NCBI GenBank assembly: GCA_965119215.1
Contig: CBCPKK010000005.1
Coordinates: forward strand, 310,001-374,000
DNA: 64,000 nucleotides
Source of the DNA: Buttiauxella sp965119215
GTDB taxonomy: Bacteria > Pseudomonadota > Gammaproteobacteria > Enterobacterales > Enterobacteriaceae
Direction: 5' to 3'
A program made the translations under genes and the position numbers. Of this stretch, positions 36,736 through 46,114 are shown one piece after another. Under the pieces are notes generated by a model. That model was not told the origin of the DNA. It saw only the letters and a program-made list of their open reading frames with translations, and did not search any database. Positions within the stretch are counted from its first letter, which is position 1, and each line of letters begins with the position of its first letter.

Positions 36736-38406
36736 ATGTCGATAAGCTCATTTAACCGCCGTTGGGCTACGGTAATTCTTGAAGCGCTAACTCGCCACGG
36801 TGTACGCCATGTGTGCATCGCTCCCGGTTCGCGTTCTACACCGCTTACCCTTTCAGCGGCTGAAAACCGGGCCTTTATATGCCATACGCACTTTGATGAG
36901 CGTGGATTAGGGCACCTGGCATTAGGCCTGGCAAAAGCCAGCCGGGCTCCGGTGGCGATTATTGTGACCTCGGGCACAGCTGTTGCCAACCTCTATCCGG
37001 CCATTATCGAAGCGGGCCTGACGGGTGAAAAACTGGTCGTGCTCACGGCCGATCGTCCACCAGAGCTTATTGATTGCGGGGCAAATCAAGCGATTCGCCA
37101 GCCCGGAATATTCAGTTCCCATCCCACTCAGGCCGTCAATTTACCGCGTCCCACGCAGGATATTCCCGCTCGCTGGTTAGTCTCGACTATTGATAACGTT
37201 GTGGGTCAACAAACATCTGGCGCAGTTCATATCAATTGCCCCTTTGCCGAGCCGTTATATGGCGAGCCTGATGAAACCGGCATGAATTGGCTAAAGGCAT
37301 TAGGCGACTGGTGGCAAAGCGATAAACCCTGGCTGCGCACAGGCTCAGCTCTGGAAGCCATTAAACAGCGTGACTGGTTCTTCTGGCGGCAAAAACGCGG
37401 CGTAGTAGTTGCCGGGCGTTTGAGTGCTGATGAAGGAAAACAGGTTGCCGAATGGGCAAAAACACTGGGCTGGCCGTTGATTGGCGATGTGCTCTCGCAA
37501 ACCGGGCAGCCGCTGCCGTCTGCCGACCTATGGCTAAGTAACAGCCAGGCGGTCACTGAACTTGCCGAAGCGCAAATTATTATCCAGTTTGGTAGCAGCC
37601 TGACCGGGAAACGCGTCCTACAATGGCAGGCGACATGCGAACCGGAAGAATACTGGCTGGTGGATAGCCTGCCAAACCGGCTTGATCCTGCTAATCATCG
37701 CGGTCGTCGCTTATCTTGTGATGTTGCTCAGTGGCTGGAACTTCATCCTGCTGAAAAGCGCGTTGCGTGGGCTGAAACATTAGTGCCATTAGCAAAACTG
37801 GCGCAGGAAACGGTAAAAAAAGGCACTACCGAATTTGGCGAAGCGCAGGTTGCCGCTCGTTTACCCGAACTGTTACCGGAAGCCGGGCAACTGTTTGTCG
37901 GCAACAGCCTGATTGTTCGTCTGGTTGATGCCTTTGCGCAAATGCCTGTGGGTTATCCGGTGTTTAGCAACCGTGGCGCAAGCGGCATTGACGGTTTGCT
38001 TTCAACGGCAGCTGGCGTGCAACGGGCTACAGCACGTTCGACGCTGGCCATTGTCGGCGATCTTTCCGCACTGTATGACATCAACTCGCTGGCATTATTA
38101 CGCCAGGTTTCCGCGCCTTTTGTTCTGCTCATCGTCAATAACAACGGTGGGCAAATCTTCTCACTGTTGCCGACGCCTGCTGTCGAGCGCGAACGCTTCT
38201 ATACCATGCCGCAGAACGTTAATTTTGCCCACGCAGCGGCGATGTTTAGCCTCACGTATCACAACCCCGCGAGCTGGGAAGAATTGCAGAAAGCCGTTAA
38301 CAATGCCTGGCGAAGCCCGCAAGCGACCATCATCGAGCTAACGGTTGCTGAAACGGACGGCGCACAAACTTTGCAGAATCTGTTGGCGCAGGTCAGCCAG
38401 GCATGA
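36736..38406 (+). CDS. menD: SEPHCHC synthase MenD
   Basis: MenD is the ThDP enzyme joining 2-oxoglutarate and isochorismate. The ATG at 36736 gives 556 residues, the E. coli length, with AGGA 8 nt before it; the TTG six codons earlier is rejected. Seen: APGSRSTPLTLSAAENRAF, HFDERGLGHLALGLAKAS and the ThDP motif GDLSALYDINSLALL with NNNGGQIF. Its end overlaps menH by 4 nt. Confidence 0.96.
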   Translation: MSISSFNRRWATVILEALTRHGVRHVCIAPGSRSTPLTLSAAENRAFICHTHFDERGLGHLALGLAKASRAPVAIIVTSGTAVANLYPAIIEAGLTGEKLVVLTADRPPELIDCGANQAIRQPGIFSSHPTQAVNLPRPTQDIPARWLVSTIDNVVGQQTSGAVHINCPFAEPLYGEPDETGMNWLKALGDWWQSDKPWLRTGSALEAIKQRDWFFWRQKRGVVVAGRLSADEGKQVAEWAKTLGWPLIGDVLSQTGQPLPSADLWLSNSQAVTELAEAQIIIQFGSSLTGKRVLQWQATCEPEEYWLVDSLPNRLDPANHRGRRLSCDVAQWLELHPAEKRVAWAETLVPLAKLAQETVKKGTTEFGEAQVAARLPELLPEAGQLFVGNSLIVRLVDAFAQMPVGYPVFSNRGASGIDGLLSTAAGVQRATARSTLAIVGDLSALYDINSLALLRQVSAPFVLLIVNNNGGQIFSLLPTPAVERERFYTMPQNVNFAHAAAMFSLTYHNPASWEELQKAVNNAWRSPQATIIELTVAETDGAQTLQNLLAQVSQA

Positions 38407-39185
38407 TTTTGCACGCGGTTTACCGTGAAGGACGCGATGCAACCCTGCCATGTCTGGTCTGGTTGCATGGCTTCTTAGGCAGCCAGCAGGAGTGGGAAAT
38501 CGTCAGCGAGCATTTCACTGACTGGCCGCAACTGCACATCGACTTGCCTGGTCACGGAAAATCAGCAGATATCACGGCGGCGAATTTTCCGCAGGTGGAA
38601 AAACTACTGCTTGAGACGCTACTTAGTTACAACATCCTAAATTACTGGATGATTGGCTATTCCCTTGGCGGACGTGTGGCGATGTACCATGCTTGTCAGC
38701 GTGATAATACGGGTCTGTGTGGGCTGGTTGTTGAAGGCAGCCATCCTGGGCTTGTTGATGAAAATGCCCGCCGCGAACGGCAAGCCAACGACCATCATTG
38801 GGCACAGCGTTTACGCACCGAACCGCTAAAAGACGTGCTGCATGACTGGTATCAACAAACGGTATTTCAGTCGTTAAGCGACGAGCAGCGAGCCGCACTT
38901 ATCGCAGTCCGTAGCCAGAATAATGCGCTAACTCTCGCCACCATGCTTGAGGCCACATCGCTGGGTAATCAGCCTGATTTACAGGCAGCACTAAAACAAT
39001 TGCCGCTGCCTTTTTATTATCTTTGCGGTGAACGGGATGAAAAATTCCGCGCCGTGGCGCATAGCTTAGGCTTGTCACCGCATCTTATTACTGCCGCAGG
39101 CCACAATGCGCACCGGGAAAACCCTGCTGCCTTCAGTGCCTGTCTGCTCAACTTATTGCGAAAACCTGGCGAGGATACACCATGA
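38403..39185 (+). CDS. menH: SHCHC synthase MenH
   Basis: MenH eliminates pyruvate from SEPHCHC. The 260-residue alpha/beta-hydrolase (E. coli 252) has WLHGFLGSQQEW, nucleophile GYSLGGRVAMY and the His motif TAAGHNAHRENP. It overlaps menD and menB by 4 nt each, pointing to coupled translation. Confidence 0.95.
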   Translation: MILHAVYREGRDATLPCLVWLHGFLGSQQEWEIVSEHFTDWPQLHIDLPGHGKSADITAANFPQVEKLLLETLLSYNILNYWMIGYSLGGRVAMYHACQRDNTGLCGLVVEGSHPGLVDENARRERQANDHHWAQRLRTEPLKDVLHDWYQQTVFQSLSDEQRAALIAVRSQNNALTLATMLEATSLGNQPDLQAALKQLPLPFYYLCGERDEKFRAVAHSLGLSPHLITAAGHNAHRENPAAFSACLLNLLRKPGEDTP

Positions 39186-40039
39186 TTTACCCAGATGAAC
39201 AAATGCTCTATGCCCCGATTGAATGGCAGGATTGCTCGGAAGGTTACACCGATATCCGTTATCACAAATCTGCTGATGGCATCGCTAAAATCACCATCAA
39301 CCGCCCGGAAGTGCGCAATGCTTTCCGCCCGTTGACCGTGAAAGAGATGATCAACGCGCTGGCTGATGCCCGCTACGACGACAATATCGGCACCATTATT
39401 CTGACTGGCGAAGGCGAAAAAGCGTTCTGCGCAGGCGGCGACCAAAAAGTGCGTGGCGATTACGGCGGCTACCAGGATGCGAGCGGCACCCATCACCTGA
39501 ACGTGCTGGATTTCCAACGCCAGATTCGTACTTGTCCAAAACCAATCGTGGCGATGGTTGCAGGCTACTCCATCGGCGGCGGTCACGTGCTGCATATGAT
39601 GTGTGACCTGACCATTGCGGCTGAAAACGCAGTCTTCGGCCAGACTGGCCCGAAAGTCGGTTCATTCGATGGCGGCTGGGGTGCTTCTTATATGGCGCGT
39701 ATTGTCGGCCAGAAAAAAGCGCGTGAAATCTGGTTCCTGTGCCGCCAGTACGACGCAAAAGAAGCGCTGGATATGGGCCTGGTGAACACTGTTGTGCCTA
39801 ATGCCTCTCTTGAAAAAGAAACCGTACGCTGGTGCCGTGAAATGCTGCAAAACAGCCCAATGGCGCTGCGTTGCCTGAAAGCCGCATTGAATGCCGATTG
39901 CGATGGGCAGGCGGGTTTACAAGAACTGGCAGGTAACGCCACCATGCTGTTCTACATGACCGAAGAAGGTCAGGAAGGCCGCAACGCGTTCAACGAAAAA
40001 CGCGAGCCGGACTTCAGCAAATTTAAACGGAATCCGTAA
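39182..40039 (+). CDS. menB: 1,4-dihydroxy-2-naphthoyl-CoA synthase MenB
   Basis: MenB closes the naphthoate ring from OSB-CoA. The 285 residues equal E. coli MenB. Crotonase features: NRPEVRNAFRP, GEGEKAFCAGGDQ, the oxyanion region VAGYSIGGGHVLHMMCDL and GPKVGSFDGGWGASYMA. The stop overlaps the menC ATG by one base. Confidence 0.97.
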   Translation: MIYPDEQMLYAPIEWQDCSEGYTDIRYHKSADGIAKITINRPEVRNAFRPLTVKEMINALADARYDDNIGTIILTGEGEKAFCAGGDQKVRGDYGGYQDASGTHHLNVLDFQRQIRTCPKPIVAMVAGYSIGGGHVLHMMCDLTIAAENAVFGQTGPKVGSFDGGWGASYMARIVGQKKAREIWFLCRQYDAKEALDMGLVNTVVPNASLEKETVRWCREMLQNSPMALRCLKAALNADCDGQAGLQELAGNATMLFYMTEEGQEGRNAFNEKREPDFSKFKRNP

Positions 40040-41004
40040 TGCGAAGCGTCGAACTGTGGCGTTTTCAGGTGCCGATGGATGCGGGAGTGGTGCTGCGCGA
40101 GCAGCACCTGAAAACACGCGACGGGCTGCTGGTGCGTTTGACGGATGGCGATAAACAAGGCTTCGGGGAGATTTCCCCGCTGCCAGGGTTTAGCGCTGAA
40201 ACGGTCGATGATGCCCAACAGACGGCGCAGGTTTGGCTGCAAGCCTGGCTAGCGGGCGGCGATGAGGCATTGCCTGAAATGCCCTCCGTTGCATTTGGCC
40301 TGAGCTGTGCGCTGGCGGAAATCAGCGGCGAATTGCCACAGGCGGCGGATTACCGTGCCGCCCCGCTATGTACGGGCGACCCTGATGAACTGTTTGCGAT
40401 GCTTGCAGCAATCCCCGGCGAGAAAATCGCCAAGGTGAAAGTGGGTTTGTACGAAGCCGTGCGCGATGGAATGGTGGTCAATCTACTGCTGGAAGCAATG
40501 CCCGATTTGCGTTTGCGTCTTGATGCAAACCGAGGATGGACGCCGCTCAAAGCGCAGCAGTTCGCCAAATATGTGAATCCAGACTTCCGCCCGCGTATTG
40601 CCTTTATTGAAGAACCGTGCAAAACCCGCGAGCAATCCCGCGAGTTTGCTCGCGAAACGGGTATTGCGATTGCCTGGGATGAAAGTCTACGCGAGCCGGA
40701 TTTTGAGTTCGCCGCGGAACCTGGCCTAAGCGCGGTGGTTATCAAGCCAACGTTAACCGGAAGCCTGGCCAAAGTTCGCCAACAGGTGGAGCAGGCTCAT
40801 GCTCTGGGTTTGACAGCGGTTATCAGCTCGTCCATTGAGTCCAGCCTCGGTTTGACCCAACTGGCGCGCATTGCCGCGTGGTTGACTCCGCAAACTTTGC
40901 CCGGTCTTGATACGCTGTCATTGATGCAGGCACAGCTGGTCCGCGAATGGCCTGGCAGCCCATTACCGTGCTGGTCGATGGAATCCCTTGAGCGAGTGTT
41001 ATGA
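40039..41004 (+). CDS. menC: o-Succinylbenzoate synthase MenC
   Basis: MenC dehydrates SHCHC to OSB. The 321-residue enolase-superfamily protein (E. coli 320) has the catalytic Lys in KVKVGLYEAV, metal ligands in LRLDANRGW, IEEPCKTREQ and AWDESLREPD, and Lys in AVVIKPTLTGS. It overlaps menE by 4 nt. Confidence 0.95.
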   Translation: MRSVELWRFQVPMDAGVVLREQHLKTRDGLLVRLTDGDKQGFGEISPLPGFSAETVDDAQQTAQVWLQAWLAGGDEALPEMPSVAFGLSCALAEISGELPQAADYRAAPLCTGDPDELFAMLAAIPGEKIAKVKVGLYEAVRDGMVVNLLLEAMPDLRLRLDANRGWTPLKAQQFAKYVNPDFRPRIAFIEEPCKTREQSREFARETGIAIAWDESLREPDFEFAAEPGLSAVVIKPTLTGSLAKVRQQVEQAHALGLTAVISSSIESSLGLTQLARIAAWLTPQTLPGLDTLSLMQAQLVREWPGSPLPCWSMESLERVL

Positions 41005-42356
41005 GTTTTCAAGATTTCCCCTGGCAACACTGGGCACAAATTCGGGGCGCGGAGCCTGCTCTTACTTTAGGCGATGAAAGTCTGAGCTGGCGAGAGTTAT
41101 GCCTGCAGGTTGATACGCTGGCAGACGGCTTCCATCAGCAAGGTGTGCGAGAAGGGCAAGGCGTGGTATTGCGCTCGAAAAACAGCCCCGAAATGTTATT
41201 AGCGTTCCTGGCGTTATGGCAATGCGGTGCGCGCGTTTTACCGCTCAATCCGCAGTTGCCTGAATCACTACTCGAACAGCTGTTACCCGATCTGACAATC
41301 AGCCACGGCCTGGCGTTTGGTTCGCAGCTCACCATCGCGGATATCAATCCGTTAACGCTGGTGAAAGGCGAGCACTTTAAGATTGCCTGGCAGCCTTCAC
41401 GCTATGCGTCGATGACGCTGACTTCTGGCTCCACCGGCTTACCCAAAGCGGCGGTTCATACCTGTAACGCACATCTGGCGAGTGCCGCTGGCGTGCTTGC
41501 GGCCATGAATTATGGCGTGCACGACAGTTGGCTGCTTTCGCTGCCGCTGTTTCACGTTTCAGGCCAGGGCATTTTGTGGCGCTGGTTACTGGCGGGCGGT
41601 TGCCTGGTGGTACGTGATTTGCACCCTTTAAGCGATGCGCTGCAAGGTTGTACTCACGCTTCATTGGTGCCGACGCAGCTCTGGCGTTTGCTGGAACAAT
41701 CGCAGCCGTTAGCCTTGCGCGAAGTGTTGTTGGGCGGCGCGGCAATTCCTGTTGAACTTACGCAGGTCGCGCAGGAAAAAGGCATCAACTGCTGGTGCGG
41801 CTATGGCTTAACGGAACTGGCCTCCACGGTTTGCGCGAAAAGGGCTGATGGCTTGCCTGATGTCGGTGAAGCGTTACCAGGACGGGAGGTTTCAATCGTT
41901 GATGAAGAAGTGTGGATACGCGCAAGCAGCCTGGCGTCAGGGTACTGGAAAGCTGGAAAAGTGCTGCCGTTATTAAACTCTGAAGGCTGGTTTTCCACCC
42001 GCGATCGCGGTGTGTTGAACGGGAAACGGCTGACGATTATTGGCCGCCTCGATAATCTGTTTTTCAGCGGCGGGGAAGGTATTCAGCCCGAAGAAGTTGA
42101 GCGTATTATCGAAAAACATCCGGCGGTTAAACAAGCGTTTGTGGTGCCGATTAATGACGCTGAATTTGGCCAGCGCCCGGTGGCGGTGGTTGAAGCTGAT
42201 ACGGATTTTGATATCGCAACGCTTGCCGACTGGCTGGAAGGGAAGATTGCCCGCTTTCAACAGCCGGTGCGTTGGTTGCCTTTGCCCGATGAGTTAAAGC
42301 AGGGCGGGATTAAGATTTCGCGTTTGCAGTTAGCTCAGTGGGTTACCGCCCTATAA
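41001..42356 (+). CDS. menE: o-Succinylbenzoate-CoA ligase MenE
   Basis: MenE activates OSB with CoA using ATP. The 451 residues match E. coli MenE (451). Adenylate-forming motifs: LTSGSTGLPKAAVHT, GYGLTELAST, the hinge STRDRGVLNGKRLTIIGRLDN (shortened) and Lys in KQGGIKISRL. Last gene of the operon. Confidence 0.95.
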   Translation: MSFQDFPWQHWAQIRGAEPALTLGDESLSWRELCLQVDTLADGFHQQGVREGQGVVLRSKNSPEMLLAFLALWQCGARVLPLNPQLPESLLEQLLPDLTISHGLAFGSQLTIADINPLTLVKGEHFKIAWQPSRYASMTLTSGSTGLPKAAVHTCNAHLASAAGVLAAMNYGVHDSWLLSLPLFHVSGQGILWRWLLAGGCLVVRDLHPLSDALQGCTHASLVPTQLWRLLEQSQPLALREVLLGGAAIPVELTQVAQEKGINCWCGYGLTELASTVCAKRADGLPDVGEALPGREVSIVDEEVWIRASSLASGYWKAGKVLPLLNSEGWFSTRDRGVLNGKRLTIIGRLDNLFFSGGEGIQPEEVERIIEKHPAVKQAFVVPINDAEFGQRPVAVVEADTDFDIATLADWLEGKIARFQQPVRWLPLPDELKQGGIKISRLQLAQWVTAL

Positions 42357-42372
42357 ACAGGGCGGTTAATTT
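42345..42372. terminator. Terminator between menE and tctA
   Basis: ACCGCCCT, loop ATAAAC, AGGGCGGT then TAATTTT. The stem contains the menE stop and lies directly before the converging tctA end, so it can serve both. Confidence 0.8.
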
Positions 42373-43883
42373 TACGCCACGTCTACCGCCGCTTTACGCT
42401 GACGACGAATCAATCGCAGAACGGGCGGCACGACAATCACCGTCACCGCCATAATCAGCAGGCCTTTCGCTACACCACTTTCCCACAGAATGCTCAACCC
42501 GCCGTTGCTGATAGACAGCGCGCGGCGCAGGTTTTGCTCCAGCATCTCACCCAGAACGAAGCCCAGAATTAATGGCGACATCGGGAAGTGCATTTTGCGC
42601 AGGATATAGCCCAGCACACCCAACCCAACCATCAGCAGCAAATCGAAGGTGGTGCTGTGTACCGCGTAAACGCCAACCGCAGAAACCGCGGCAATGGCAG
42701 GCACCAGGAACCACAACGGAATGCTCAACATTTTTGTGAAGAAACCGATTAACGGGATGTTCATGATAAGCAGCATCACGTTGGCAATCAGCAGTGAAGC
42801 AATCAATCCCCAAACGATATCCGGTTGTTCGGTAAACATAGCCGGACCTGGCGTGATGTTATAAAGCGTCAGCGCGCCCATCATCACTGCTGTGGTGCCC
42901 GAGCCCGGCACACCAAGCGTTAGCATTGGAATAAACGAACCGCACGCCGACGCGTTGTTTGCCGCTTCCGGCGCGGCTACGCCACGAATATCACCTTTTC
43001 CGAATGTATCGCTATTACCGCTAATTTTCTTCTCGGTCATGTAGGCGATGGCGCTGGCAATCGTCGCCCCTGCACCTGGCAAAATCCCGACAAAGAAACC
43101 GATAACCGAAGAGCGCAGCGCCACGCCAGTACATTGTGTGGCTTCCTTCATGTTAAACATCATACGCCCGGTTTTACGCACCAGAACCTGGCCGCTGCTG
43201 GTGCTTTCCAGCATCAGCAGAATTTCTGAAACCGAGAAAAGACCAATCACCACCACAATAAACTGCACACCGTCGGAGAGGTGAACGCTATCAAATGTGA
43301 AGCGATATACCCCGGTGTTGGCATCCACTCCGACGGTGGCAAGACCCAGACCAATCAACGCTGCAAGGAACGATTTCAGCGGATTTTGCGCCATCATGCT
43401 GCCGAGGCAGGCAATGGCAAAGACCATCAGTGCAAAGTATTCAGCAGGCCCGAAAGCCAGCGACCACTGCGCCAGTGCAGGTGCAAAAAGAATGATGCCG
43501 ATAATTGCCAGCAGTGAGCCGATGAAGGAACTCACGGCGGAAATAGACAATGCCACGCCGCCGCGGCCTTGCTTCGCCATCGGATAACCGTCGAGCGCGG
43601 TCATGATGGCGGCCGCATCCCCCGGAACGTTAAGCAATATCGACGAGATGCGTCCTCCGTATTCGCACCCGATGTAGACCGTCGCCAGTAGAATCAATGC
43701 TGATTCCGGCGGTAATTTAAGTGCGAACGCGAGCGGCAGTAAAATCGCCACGCCGTTAATTGGGCCAAGGCCCGGCAACAGCCCGACGATAGTGCCAACG
43801 AAGCAACCAATCAGGGCAATCATCAAGTTTTCCGGCGTCAGAGCAACGGCGAATCCTTGTGATAAGTAGAACCAGGTATCCAT
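42372..43883 (-). CDS. tctA: Tripartite tricarboxylate transporter large membrane subunit TctA
   Basis: TctA is the 12-span channel subunit of the TctABC citrate/tricarboxylate importer. The 503-residue protein shows the duplicated TctA signature (GLLPGLGPINGVAILLPLAF and GILPGAGATIASAIAYM) and PGSGTTAVMMGAL. Last gene of tctCBA, 10 bp after tctB. Confidence 0.95.
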   Translation of the reverse strand: MDTWFYLSQGFAVALTPENLMIALIGCFVGTIVGLLPGLGPINGVAILLPLAFALKLPPESALILLATVYIGCEYGGRISSILLNVPGDAAAIMTALDGYPMAKQGRGGVALSISAVSSFIGSLLAIIGIILFAPALAQWSLAFGPAEYFALMVFAIACLGSMMAQNPLKSFLAALIGLGLATVGVDANTGVYRFTFDSVHLSDGVQFIVVVIGLFSVSEILLMLESTSSGQVLVRKTGRMMFNMKEATQCTGVALRSSVIGFFVGILPGAGATIASAIAYMTEKKISGNSDTFGKGDIRGVAAPEAANNASACGSFIPMLTLGVPGSGTTAVMMGALTLYNITPGPAMFTEQPDIVWGLIASLLIANVMLLIMNIPLIGFFTKMLSIPLWFLVPAIAAVSAVGVYAVHSTTFDLLLMVGLGVLGYILRKMHFPMSPLILGFVLGEMLEQNLRRALSISNGGLSILWESGVAKGLLIMAVTVIVVPPVLRLIRRQRKAAVDVA

Positions 43884-43893
43884 AAATTCTCCG

Positions 43894-44325
43894 TTAGCTC
43901 AGCCAGACACCGAGAGGAAGCGTGACATCCAGCAGGCGGTCAAAGGCGTAGAACAGCACCCCGCCCAAGACGACACCGGAAATTAATGCAGCCGGAATGG
44001 TTGCGCCAAACAGCAGGCCAATACTGGCGGTGAGGAGCGTCGTTGCCAGTGGGAAACCGAGCCACTCGAACGCCCACGCGTAAAGAACCAGAGTGATGAC
44101 CATCACCAGCAGACGTTGCAGCGTCCGGCGATGCGGCCACTCCACCACGTCTGGGTGGCGCAATATCAGCAACACCGCGCACATCAACATCAGGCCGATA
44201 ATGGCTAAAGGAAACGGACGTGGCCCTACGGGTTCGTAACTGTATTCGCTCTGGATTTGCCAGCCGATAAACAGGCCAGCAATACACAGAACAATCCAGA
44301 CGCCAGCAAAAATACGATCGCTCAT
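43894..44325 (-). CDS. tctB: Tripartite tricarboxylate transporter small membrane subunit TctB
   Basis: A 143-residue protein with four predicted membrane segments (first FAGVWIVLCIAGLFIGW; last VVLGGVLFYAFDRLLDVTLP). Two ATGs stand in tandem; GGAGG lies 5 nt before the second, which is chosen. Confidence 0.92.
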   Translation of the reverse strand: MSDRIFAGVWIVLCIAGLFIGWQIQSEYSYEPVGPRPFPLAIIGLMLMCAVLLILRHPDVVEWPHRRTLQRLLVMVITLVLYAWAFEWLGFPLATTLLTASIGLLFGATIPAALISGVVLGGVLFYAFDRLLDVTLPLGVWLS

Positions 44326-44337
44326 CATCGCCTCCGG

Positions 44338-45318
44338 TTACTTAGCCAGGCCGAATGCTTTGGCTTGCTCACGATAGTCAGTGACTTGCTTCTTCACATA
44401 GCTATCCAACTCTTTGCCGGACATGTTGAATTCGAACAGGCCACGAAGATCGCGCTGCTTTTTAAAATCGTCGGTTTGCTGGAGTTTGTTGAAGGTTTCG
44501 ACCCACCACTGGTATTCCTCGTCGCTGACTTTCGGGCCAACGTAGAAGCCACGAATAATCGGCCATACCAGATCAAAACCTTGCTCTTTAGCGGTTGGGA
44601 TTTTTGCCAGCTCACCCGGTAAACGTTCGTTTGAGAACACCGCCAGCACGCGCAGTTTGTCGCCATTGAGATACGGCACCATCTCACTGAGATCGCCCGA
44701 AACAACCTGAACGTGGTTACCCATCAGCGCCGTTACCGGCTCGCCGCCACCTTCAAAAGCGACGTAACGCATTTTGTGTGGGCCAACATTGGCTTTTTGC
44801 GCCAGCAACGCGGTCTTCATCCAGTCCTGGCTGCCGATAGATGCACCAGCACCGATCACCACGCTGTTAGGATCTTTTTCCATCGCCGCAAGCAAGGATT
44901 TCAAGTCTTTCCACGGTGAATCAGCACGCACGGCAATCATGCCGTAATCGGTGCCGACGCTCGCCAGCCAGCGCACATCGTCCACGCCATAACGGCCAAA
45001 TTTACCTTGCGACAGGTTCAACAGCGATCCGCCGGAGAACGCGACCACAGTACCCGCTTCCGCAGGGCGTTGAGCGACAATCGCGTTATAAGCCACCGCG
45101 CCAACGCCACCCGGCATGTAGGTGACACGCATCGGTTTCTCAAGCACGCCGGTTTCTTGCAGGCTGACCTGAATCAGTTTGCACGTCAGATCAAAACCGC
45201 CGCCAGGCTTAGCCGGGGCGATACATTCGGTGCGCGATGGCACTTCTGCGGCCAGTGTATTGAAAGCCGTTAATAACAATGCTGAAGCGGTAAAACCAGA
45301 GACCAGGGTACGTTTCAT
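44338..45318 (-). CDS. tctC: Tricarboxylate-binding protein TctC
   Basis: The periplasmic receptor of the system. From the ATG at 45318 it has 326 residues with signal peptide MKRTLVSGFTASALLLTAFN then TLAAE, followed by the Bug/TctC fold: CIAPAKPGGGFDLTCKLIQ, TYMPGGVGAVAYN, GAGASIGSQDW and FEGGGEPVTALMGNHV. A few in-frame codons upstream (ATG at 45330) are an alternative start. First gene of tctCBA, divergent from tctDE. Confidence 0.94.
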   Translation of the reverse strand: MKRTLVSGFTASALLLTAFNTLAAEVPSRTECIAPAKPGGGFDLTCKLIQVSLQETGVLEKPMRVTYMPGGVGAVAYNAIVAQRPAEAGTVVAFSGGSLLNLSQGKFGRYGVDDVRWLASVGTDYGMIAVRADSPWKDLKSLLAAMEKDPNSVVIGAGASIGSQDWMKTALLAQKANVGPHKMRYVAFEGGGEPVTALMGNHVQVVSGDLSEMVPYLNGDKLRVLAVFSNERLPGELAKIPTAKEQGFDLVWPIIRGFYVGPKVSDEEYQWWVETFNKLQQTDDFKKQRDLRGLFEFNMSGKELDSYVKKQVTDYREQAKAFGLAK

Positions 45319-45439
45319 TTTTATCGTCATCCTCACGTCAAATTATGTGAACCGCCTTGCAGTAGCTCGGTTGCGTGATTGTTAAAGCATTAACCTTTCA
45401 TTTACCTTTCATGGCGGCAGAAACTTTACAGGATGTGAT

Positions 45440-46114
45440 ATGCGTCTATTACTGGCGGAAGATAACCGTGAGCTGGCTCACTGGCTGGAGAAAGCCCTGA
45501 TACAAGCGGGCTTTGCGGTGGATTGCGTATTTGACGGGCAGGCAGCCGACCATCTACTACAAAACGAACGCTACGCGGTCGCGGTGATGGATATTGGGAT
45601 GCCGAGAATGGACGGGCTTGAAGTGTTGCAGCGACTGCGTAAGCGCGGGCAAACGGTTCCCGTTTTGTTGTTAACGGCACACAGCACGGTGAGCGACCGG
45701 GTGAAAGGATTGAATACCGGTGCCGATGATTATTTGCCAAAGCCGTTTGACCTTGAAGAACTGGACGCCCGGCTACGTGCGCTGGTGCGGCGCAGTGAAG
45801 GGCAGATCCACGAACAGCAACAATTAGGACAGCTTACTGTTCATGATGAAGGTTATTTCTTGCTGGAAGACAAACCGCTGGCGTTAACGCCGCGCGAACA
45901 CGCCATTTTAACGGTTTTGATGTACCGCCGTACACGCCCGGTCCCTAAACAGCAACTGTATGAACAAGTGTTCAGCCTAAACGACGAAGCCAGCCCGGAA
46001 TCTATCGAGCTTTATATCCATCGCCTACGTAAAAAATTAGCCACCAGTAATGTACAAATCACCACGCTGCGCGGGCTGGGTTACGTGCTGGAGTGCAGTG
46101 ATGCGCGTCTTTAA
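45440..46114 (+). CDS. tctD: Response regulator TctD
   Basis: An OmpR-type regulator of tctCBA. The 224 residues equal Salmonella TctD. Receiver: LLAEDNRELAHWL, phospho-Asp in AVMDIGMPRMDG, Lys in LPKPFDLEEL; winged helix with LALTPREHAIL and SIELYIHRLRKKL. It overlaps tctE by 14 nt. The 121-bp gap to tctC must carry both promoters. Confidence 0.95.
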   Translation: MRLLLAEDNRELAHWLEKALIQAGFAVDCVFDGQAADHLLQNERYAVAVMDIGMPRMDGLEVLQRLRKRGQTVPVLLLTAHSTVSDRVKGLNTGADDYLPKPFDLEELDARLRALVRRSEGQIHEQQQLGQLTVHDEGYFLLEDKPLALTPREHAILTVLMYRRTRPVPKQQLYEQVFSLNDEASPESIELYIHRLRKKLATSNVQITTLRGLGYVLECSDARL